Positions 56,980 through 64,000 of a stretch of DNA of 64,000 bases are shown in pieces. Each line of letters starts with the position of its first letter. Position 1 is the stretch's first letter. The notes beneath the pieces were generated by a model that made no database searches, had not been told where the DNA came from, and saw only the letters and a list, made by a program, of their open reading frames with translations. Position numbers and translations under genes: made by a program. This stretch comes from Mrakia gelida (taxonomy: Eukaryota > Basidiomycota > Tremellomycetes > Cystofilobasidiales > Mrakiaceae): positions 930,001 to 994,000 of the forward strand of contig BRON01000002.1 of assembly GCA_024345305.1 (NCBI GenBank), in the 5' to 3' direction.

Positions 56980-59900
56980 CTAGAGCTTGTCGAGCCTGCG
57001 AGAACGAACAAGAGAGACGATCAGTCAGTATCGGCCCGAAACGTACGTAGGGGTGAGTGCGCACCAGTTGTCGAGTCCAGGAATCTAGGAGAGGCGAGGG
57101 AAAGGACGGAGGGTCAGTTCGAGAGACGACGTCGAGCCGCGAAGACAGAGCGAAAGAAGCGATGGACGCACGTCGGGCTTGAGTCCCTTTCTGAGTCTGA
57201 TCTTGAGAGCGATGGCTGGTAGGGGTGGGAAGAAGAGAAGAGGTCAGTCGAAGCGAGAAGGAACCAAGCATGACAGGAGAGGGGAGGACGAGTTCACCTT
57301 CGGCCTTGGAGCCCTTGTCGAGAGTCGATCCGCTCAGGCTAGAAGGGAACGAGACACGAGAAGAAAAAGATATCAGTGGAGAGTCTGGTGAAGATGCGGG
57401 AGGGGAGGAACGAGATGGCAAGCGGACGACGAGTTCGACTCGACGTCCTCGCGTTTCTCGCACCTCCCACTCTCTCGACCGTCTCAAACAGCTCAAACCC
57501 GTACGAGAAAGAGAAAGAGTAGAAAAAGCTCACGGTTCCCAGTGATCGAAGACAGCTTGAGGGAAAGCTTGACCTCCGGTAGCTTCTCTGAGAGCCGAGT
57601 TGAACCCGAAGGACTCCGCGACGGGCAGGTAAGCCTGGAGCAGCGAAAGAAAACGAAGGTCAGCAAAGGGCGGGAGGGGAGGGGAGTTAATATTGCGTGA
57701 TCACCTTCATGGTGAACATGGGCTGTGTGACGAAGACGAAAGCGACGAGTCAGCGACGAGAATGAGCTTCGAACATCGCATCTCGTCGACTCACAGTTCC
57801 AAGTCTCTGCTCCGAAGCGAAGACCTGACCTCGTCGAACGTTGAGGCACGAGTAGACTCCTCCTTGAGCGCTCTCAGGGCACTGGATCTCGACGACGTAG
57901 ACTGGACGGCGAACCAAAGAAGAAGGAGAGTCAGCGAAGGAAGAGCACGACGCGTCGAAGAGAGAACGACTCGAACGAACCAGGTTCTTGGAGAGTCGGC
58001 TGAGCGAGCAAAGTCGCGGCGTAGCAGACTCGTCGAGTAGGAGGAAGGATCTGACCAGAGCTGAGAGGAGGGGAAGAAGGAGAGACGAAGTCAGGGTTCT
58101 TCGAAGGTGGGTCGAACGAAATGCGACGAGAAGAGACGAAGGGAGACTCACCCTCGGTGAATGGAGTCGGCGTGAAGCTTAAGATACGAGGAAAGGAATC
58201 GAAGTCAGTGCTTGGTTTTGAGAGTACGAGGAGGGAAGCAATGTGAATGAAACGCACCCTGAGGGCGAGGCGAAGCGAAAGACGAACGCGTCAGCTGGCT
58301 CGTCTTTCTCGACCATGAACAAAGCTGTACTCACGTGCAGTCGATGAAGTTGAACCTATCAAGGGTCGAAGGGAAAGTTAGGTCAGCTTAGGAACGAAAG
58401 GAGGCGTTCGTGAGAACGAGCTTCGTCGCGAAGTCGACGTTCGCCCTCTCTCGACTCACCTGATACCTCTCATAGGTTCCTCAGCAACCGGACCTTCCTT
58501 AGAAGTCCACTGGAACGCAGCCACCATGTGTTCCTTGATCTCCGAGATGAACTGCAGACCTTTGGTGACATCGACGAGAACGTTCGGGCCAGTTTGATCC
58601 TGCGACAAGAGCGACGCGAAACGAGTGTCAGCGAGCCTGCCGTCGAGTTCGCGAGGATGTTGAACTCACGGGACCGAAGCACCAGATCTTCCTAGCGTCG
58701 GTAACGTCCCATCCATGCTCGTCGGCGAGGATCCTTGCTCGAACTGGTGGAAGTAAAGGGGAGAGTCAGCGAGCGTGACCCGAAGAGACGAGGACGAGGA
58801 CGACGAGCTCACCCTTGAAGTCGTCTCGGGGGTTGATCTTCCCGCTCTCGATGTCAAGGGAGACTTGTTCCCCAAGAGGCTCAGCTTTCATGTAGAGTCG
58901 GTTGTGCTGATGGAGGAAAGGAAGGAGGAAGAGCCTGGTCAGGTCGCAAAATCGAAGTCGCGAATCGCTCCCTCCCTTCTCCCTCCCTCCCTCCCTCTCT
59001 TTAAGCTTCTCTGCTTCTCTTCTCCATCAAACTCACCTTGTTCTGAGACTTCGACAGCGCGACCATCGACGACTCAGCCGTAACGGTCTCGGTGTACCCA
59101 ACGACGGGATCGGACTTCTTGAGCGGGACTCCAGCGTGATCCTCCTCGAGATCCTTCAGGCAAATTTCGAGATGCAGTTCACCCGCTCCGGCGATGATGT
59201 GCTCTCCGGTAGGAGAGATCCAAGTGAGAACGCAGGGATCGGACTTGGAGAGTCGTTTCTACGAAGTGCGAGAGAGGAAGGTCAGTTCGAGGTCGAGAGA
59301 TCAGAGGAGTCGACGCGACGAGATAAAGCTCAAACTCACGAGACCCTCGACGAGCTTGGGAAGATCGTTGGCGTTCTTGACCTCAACGGCGACTTGAACG
59401 ACAGGCGAGACCGAGAACTTCATGACCTTCATGTTGTGAGCCTGAGGAAGGAGGAAGGAAGGGCGACGTCAGCTCGAGGTCGATCTTCGTCGCGTTGAGA
59501 CGAGCCGAGCACTCACAGTCTCGGACGAGGTGAGGGTTCCCGACTTGAGCAAGAACTGATCGACTCCAACGAGACCACAGATGTTTCTGGTAGAGTGAGA
59601 GGTAGGTCAGCTCGAGTCGGGAAGGGTGAAGGAAGGAAAGGGAGAGGGAGAGCTCACCCAGCAGGGCAATCCTCGATCGGCTCGACGTTTCGACCTGCAT
59701 CGAACGAGACGGGCGTCAGTCTTCGTCTTTTTCCCTTCGAGGAAAGAGGGGAGCAGAGGGAACTCACCCATCATGAGAACAGTCCTCTGAACAGACTTGA
59801 CGAAGAGATCGCTCTTCCCTCCAGGGACGTAGTTGGGTCTGATTCGAGCGAAGAAGAGTCGAGGGCCGTCAGCGTTTGTTCTTCCCTCCTCTCGAAGAGA

Positions 59901-62276
59901 TGCTGAGCTCACCCTTGAATCCTGATCTTGGGTCCAGCCCTCACAGTTCCAGAGAAGACTCGTCCGAACGCGTAGAAGCGTCCCTGAATACGATCGAAAG
60001 CGAAGAAGTCCGAGGTCAGCCCGACCTCTCTTCTCCTTCGCTCATTCACTCATTCGTTCGATCTACTCACCTTATCCGAGGTAGGAACCATCTTCGAAAC
60101 GTAGAGCATCAAGGGTCCAGCTGGATCACAGTCTCGGATCCCAATCGCCGATTCGTCGTCCATGGGTCCTTCGTCTGGCGAACGAAGAACGGTCGAGCGA
60201 TAAGGTCAGCTTCGTCCTCGTCGTTCCTCGACCCCGCTCCGTCGCTTCGAACTCACAGAGAGTCTCAACTCTGTACTTCTGAGCAGTAGCAGGTGACGGA
60301 AGGTTGATGACGATCATTTCGAGGAGAGAGTCTCCAGCGGGGAGGAACCTGCGAGTGACGAAGGAGAAGGAAGGTCAGCTTCGGTCGCGTCGTCTTTCTC
60401 GAGCGAAACGAAGACGAGACTCACTTCCTCATCACGACCTTGAGTAGGGGCTTGCCCACGAGTTCCTTCTCCTCCGAGGTAAGCTTGACGTCGAGCTTGT
60501 CGAGCATGGCCTTGGGAAGAGAGACAAAGGGCGAGCAGAAGAACGAGCGTCAGCGTTCGAGGCGAAGGACGAAGGGAGGATCGAAAGAGACGACGAACGA
60601 ACCATCATCTGCTCCTTCTTGAAGTCAGTAACGACGGCGAAGATCTTGAAGATGGGATCCAAGCAGAACATGTTGAAGGCTCTCTCCCTGTACGATGAAC
60701 AAAGCGGTCGAGGTGAGCCTGCCAAGATCGAGGAAGGGAGGAAGGAGATGGGACGGGAAGCGAACGAGAGTGGACTCACAGGTGCGTTCCATCATCAGTG
60801 GTAGACTTGGTCGTCCACTTCTTGGTCTTGGGATTGAAGTAGTTGTCTCCCCACAGCTTAGCCATCAAAGCATCCCTCTTCACTCCAAACTTCTTAGCGT
60901 ACCGCCCCGCAAACTGGTTGAGCGTGAAAGCCCATCCGTGCAGACCAGATCCGAAAGCGACGGTTCCCTTCTCCGCGTAGACCTGGACGTCTCCGAGCGC
61001 GTCGTCGTGGTAGGTCGCGATGATGACGTTGACGGACTCGATGGTCCTCGAGAAGGACTGGTAGAGGTCCTCCTTTCCGACTTGAAGTTCGAGGAGAGCT
61101 CGATCGACCTTGTTGATGATGAGGACGGGTTTGATTCGCTCGGTGAGGGCTTGTCGGAGGACGGTTTCGGTTTGGACGCAGGAGCCTGAGGGAGGGAAGA
61201 GGAAGGGTTTGATTCACATCAGCCAGAGTATCTTGCTGGAGAGGTAGACTGGGGCAACAGGGAGGGGGGGAGAGGCGAGCGGGAGAGTCGCGTCGCGTCT
61301 CTTTCTTCCCCTCCCCTCGTTCGTTCGTTCGTTTGAGGACTCACCTTCGATGGTATCAACGACGACGAGAGCTCCGTCGGTGACTCGAAGAGCAGCTGTG
61401 ACCTCGGAGGAGAAGTCGACGTGGCCAGGGGAGTCTGCGAGTGCGAGCGGTTGGAAAGCGAGGTCAGCTCGACTCGAGCGACCGAACGCGTTCTGTTCGA
61501 CGCACGAGCATGTAAGGGTACGTACCGATCAAGTTGATGAGGAAGGCAAGGCCGTCGGTCTTCTGCTTGACGAGATCAACGTTGTCTTGATCGAGCTCGA
61601 AGTCTGATCCGGCGAGAAGGTCAAGCGAGGGAGTCAGGGAAACGAGTTCGACGACGAAGAGCAACGGGCGAGGGAGCGAGACGTACACATGCTGATAGCC
61701 TGTTGACCGAAAGAGGAGGACAAAAGTGAAGAAGAGAGGTTCGAGTGAGCATCAACCTCAAATCGAATCGACCAAACGGGAAGCGGAACGAAGAACTGAC
61801 GGTACTCTTGATCGTGATCCCTCGTTCCTTCTCGTCGTCCCTCGTATCGGTCGCTCGAACATCTCCAGCCTTGGATCCAGCGATGATTCCAGCTTTAGCG
61901 AGAAGGGAGTCGGTAAGAGTGGACTTGCCGTGGTCGACTGGAAAACGAAGGAAGACGAGGAGTCAGCTCGATCTCGGGGAGATGGAACGAGCGGAAGATG
62001 TTGAAACGGAGTTGAACGAACCGTGAGCGATGACGGACATGTTCCTGATCTGTAGAAGTAAACGAGGAAGGTTTTAGCACATCAGGTAAGACGAGGAAGG
62101 AGGACGAGATGGGAGATGGAACGAGGGAGTTTGGCTGCAGCTCCACCACTCCTCCGGTCGTTCTCTCCTCTTCCATGTCCTCAGAAGTGTAGCAGCAGGC
62201 CCAGAGAGAAGATGGAGCTCACGTTTGTAGGTTTGTCCATCAACGCACGTATCTGCTCGGTCGTGAAATTGACCAT
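56980..62276 (-). CDS. EFT1: Translation elongation factor 2
   Basis: Roughly eighteen exons encode about 840 residues. The N-terminus [20 protein letters not shown] is nearly universal. GTPase motifs are all present: [33 protein letters not shown] (switch I with the EF2-kinase-type Thr), [12 protein letters not shown] and [11 protein letters not shown]. Domain IV carries [19 protein letters not shown] with the histidine that becomes diphthamide. The C-terminus is PGLDNWLDKL, obtained by using a GTGCGC donor and a short last exon ending at 56980. EF2 moves tRNAs and mRNA through the ribosome in cytosolic translation. So dense an intron load in a highly expressed gene is typical of this lineage. 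It is divergent from SHO1 with 672 bp between starts. Confidence 0.97.
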
Positions 62277-62948
62277 GGTCTGCAAAGGAGGAGGAAGAGA
62301 TCGTTGTCAGCTTTCGTTTGGCTTCCCTGGGAGGGAGGGAGGGAGAGGAAGAAAGCTGAGAACGTACTGTAGATCTGGGCTTGGGTTGTGAGGTGTGGTT
62401 CTGGAGGTATTTAGAGTGGTTTGGGTTTGGCTAGAGATGGTGGTTTGAAGGTGGAGAAGAGGAGGAAGGGGAGGGAAAGGAGAGGAGGAGGGAGGGAGAG
62501 GGGAGAGGTCATGAGGCTGCTCCCTTCCGGTCGAGATCCGTCCTTCCTTCCTTTCCCCCATCTCTACAACCCAAAAAATATCGTCGAGCTCTCAGAGCCA
62601 GTCAAGGTCAGATATCAGCACGTCAAAAAAAAAAAAACGAGGTCGTCGTTGTTAGGACTCTGCCGAATCGAAACTCGAATCGCGGGCTGGGGAGGGAGGA
62701 CAAGCCTGTGCAGGTTCGCGTCGACCTTTCCTCCAACTACACTTCCCACCCTCACCCTCCCCCTTCTCCTTCCACCCTTTCTCCCAGTCCTTCGCGACTC
62801 TCTCCCCTTGCGCTCCTCCCCGTCGAGCGATCCCGTCAAGAAGGAAAATCTTCCCTCTCGTCCGACCTCCAGCTTCGGTCGTTCTCCCAACCCCCTCCTC
62901 TCCTCCTCTCTCCTTCCCCTCTCTTCCTCCCTTCCCTCTTCGAGCGTC
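62277..62948. promoter_or_regulatory. Bidirectional promoter, elongation factor 2 / SHO1
   Basis: 672 bp between divergent starts. It includes a run of about a dozen A at 62625-62637, a good nucleosome-free-region candidate, and pyrimidine-rich leader sequence before SHO1. An EF2 promoter is expected to be strong and constitutive. Confidence 0.55.
62625..62637. repeat. Poly(A) tract in the EF2/SHO1 promoter
   Basis: A run of A residues, unusual in this GC-rich sequence, located between divergent promoters. Such tracts usually exclude nucleosomes in fungi. Confidence 0.8.
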
Positions 62949-64000
62949 ATGGCCGGCGGCAGCAGAGGAGGTCTAAACCTCTGTGAGTACACATCTTCTC
63001 TCTAGCTTCCCAGGGATTGTGTCTGCTAGGATGCCCTCCTCGAGGAGCCCTCTCTCGAAGCTCTTTGAACGGAGGGATGAGCTTCGAAGGAGGAGGAGGA
63101 AGTCAGGGGGAAGGGAGGCAGGGAACCCAAAAGCTGGACAGCGTCGACGAGAGTCTAGTCTTTCGACCAGCTCGCACGAGCTCGCAGATGGTGCTGAGCA
63201 CGAGACGATGCTGGATGCTCTCTGGGAGGTGCGGATCTCGCTCGTTCGACGGATGGAAGGGTGTCACCCCAGAGGGAAAGGAAAGAAGGCGGGACGTCAA
63301 ACTCTGTCGCTCCCTCCCCCATTTCCTCGGGAAGTTTTACACACTCTCCTCGGATGGAGGCATCTCTGTTCGTCGTGCATACACAGGGAGGCGGGCGGTG
63401 ATGCTGGAGCGAGGATTCTGATGTGGGAGGCGGCCTGGGGTAGCCGAGGGCAGCGAGGAAGGAAGCGAGCTCAACGTCAACATCGAACGCTAGTCGTTCG
63501 AGCTCGAAGATCCCTTCTTCCCTTCCTCTCCCAACCCATTTCGAGCTCTCCTAGATTTATCGCCTCTCCTACCACTCATCGCATCTCGGTCTATCTCTCA
63601 TTGGCGGCTCGAACCTCTCGCTGACGTTGTTCTCCTCTTCCCCTCTCTCTTTCCTCAGATCCTTTCTACTCTCACTACGTTCTCCTTCTCACCTGGGTCC
63701 TCGCCATCATCGGATGGTTCGTGGCCTTCCTCTCGATGTGTGTTGGTGAAGCTCAAACACCAGGAAACCTCTTCGGAACGACAGTGAGTCTCTCTGTCCT
63801 TTCCTCTTGATCCTTGAACGACGTCGAACCCCCTCCTCCCCTCTCCTCGCCTGCCTCGAGCTCACCTCCTTTCTTCTTGCTCGTTTTTTCAGTGGTTCGG
63901 AATCTTCCTCCAGTTCGGAGTGATGGCTGGGTTCTTCATCGGGATCGCCACCGACTCGCTGCCGTTGTACCAGCTTCAACTCTGCACGTTTGGAGCCGTC
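62949..64000 (+). CDS. SHO1: SHO1 osmosensor, 5' part (cut by window end)
   Basis: Exons 62949-62982, 63659-63783 and 63893 to the window end. The product reads MAGGSRGGLNLYPFYSHYVL, then a first helix LLLTWVLAIIGWFVAFLSMC, a loop VGEAQTPGNLFGTT, and WFGIFLQFGVMAGFFIGIAT with LPLYQLQLCTFGAV. This matches the four-helix membrane part of fungal SHO1, which senses osmolarity and links to the HOG MAP-kinase pathway through a C-terminal SH3 domain that lies beyond this window. The first intron is about 676 nt, far longer than others here. The splice at 62982/63659 joins LY in frame and the acceptor follows a good pyrimidine tract. Confidence 0.9.

Noticed and set aside
1..64000. CRISPR array, prophage or plasmid features
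   Set aside because: No regularly spaced direct repeats and no bacterial or phage genes. The spliced eukaryotic genes cover most of the window.

Overview
The window looks like nuclear chromosomal DNA of a basidiomycete yeast. A red yeast of the Pucciniomycotina (Sporidiobolales, Rhodotorula/Sporobolomyces-like) is my best guess. The reasons are: GC-rich, densely packed genes on both strands; very many short introns of roughly 60-120 nt with GTGAGT-like donors, CTGAC-like branch sites and CAG acceptors; very small exons; and fungal-only families such as a CON7-type zinc finger, KRE6/SKN1, ERG2 and SHO1. I see no rRNA, tRNA, CRISPR array, prophage or intact transposon. The genus is inference.

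Layout: a CON7-type C2H2 regulator (558-4416, +); a KRE6/SKN1-type beta-glucan synthesis protein in 22 exons (5284-9221, -); NAD formate dehydrogenase (9738-11775, -); a divergent membrane-anchored Hsp70-like protein (12129-14436, -); ribulose-phosphate 3-epimerase (14657-16169, -) divergent from Elongator subunit ELP3 (16345-19375, +); an amidohydrolase (19674-22682, +); two small minus-strand genes (about 22896-23964 and 24676-25126); a FAS1-domain GPI protein (25517-27373, +); a GCN4-like bZIP factor behind a long spliced leader (29319-30778, +); a mitochondrial-type adenylate kinase and ERG2 (31588-33315 and 33673-35302, -); a Ser-rich unknown (35688-36500, +); a gephyrin/CnxE-type molybdenum cofactor protein with a His-rich linker (37414-40618, -); a small membrane protein (41775-42688, -); a GH5 steryl-glucosidase-type enzyme (43271-47192, -); an F-box-like protein (49144-50083, -) divergent from an epoxide hydrolase (50246-52070, +); a second F-box-like/LRR protein (52261-53678, -) divergent from an alpha/beta hydrolase (53993-55530, +); a small acidic protein (56073-56626, +); elongation factor 2 (56980-62276, -) divergent from the 5' part of osmosensor SHO1 (62949 to the window edge, +).

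There is no operon-like unit. Most genes are unrelated housekeeping, cell-wall, membrane-sterol or signalling genes arranged as divergent and convergent pairs.

The most interesting signals are regulatory and structural. (1) The bZIP gene has a multi-exon leader in which four AUGs each open a short uORF that ends before the main start, the signature of GCN4-type translational control. (2) The palindrome GACGCGTC recurs, mostly inside introns and between genes. (3) A repeat of about 250 bp or more occurs twice in inverted orientation around the 37-48 kb block. (4) There are micro-exons (7, 11, 12, 14, 17 nt) and two GC-AG introns whose positions are fixed by conserved protein sequence. (5) A C-terminal membrane helix lies out of frame at the end of the steryl-glucosidase gene. 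Exon boundaries were worked out by eye from splice motifs and protein family conservation, and some may be off by a few bases.
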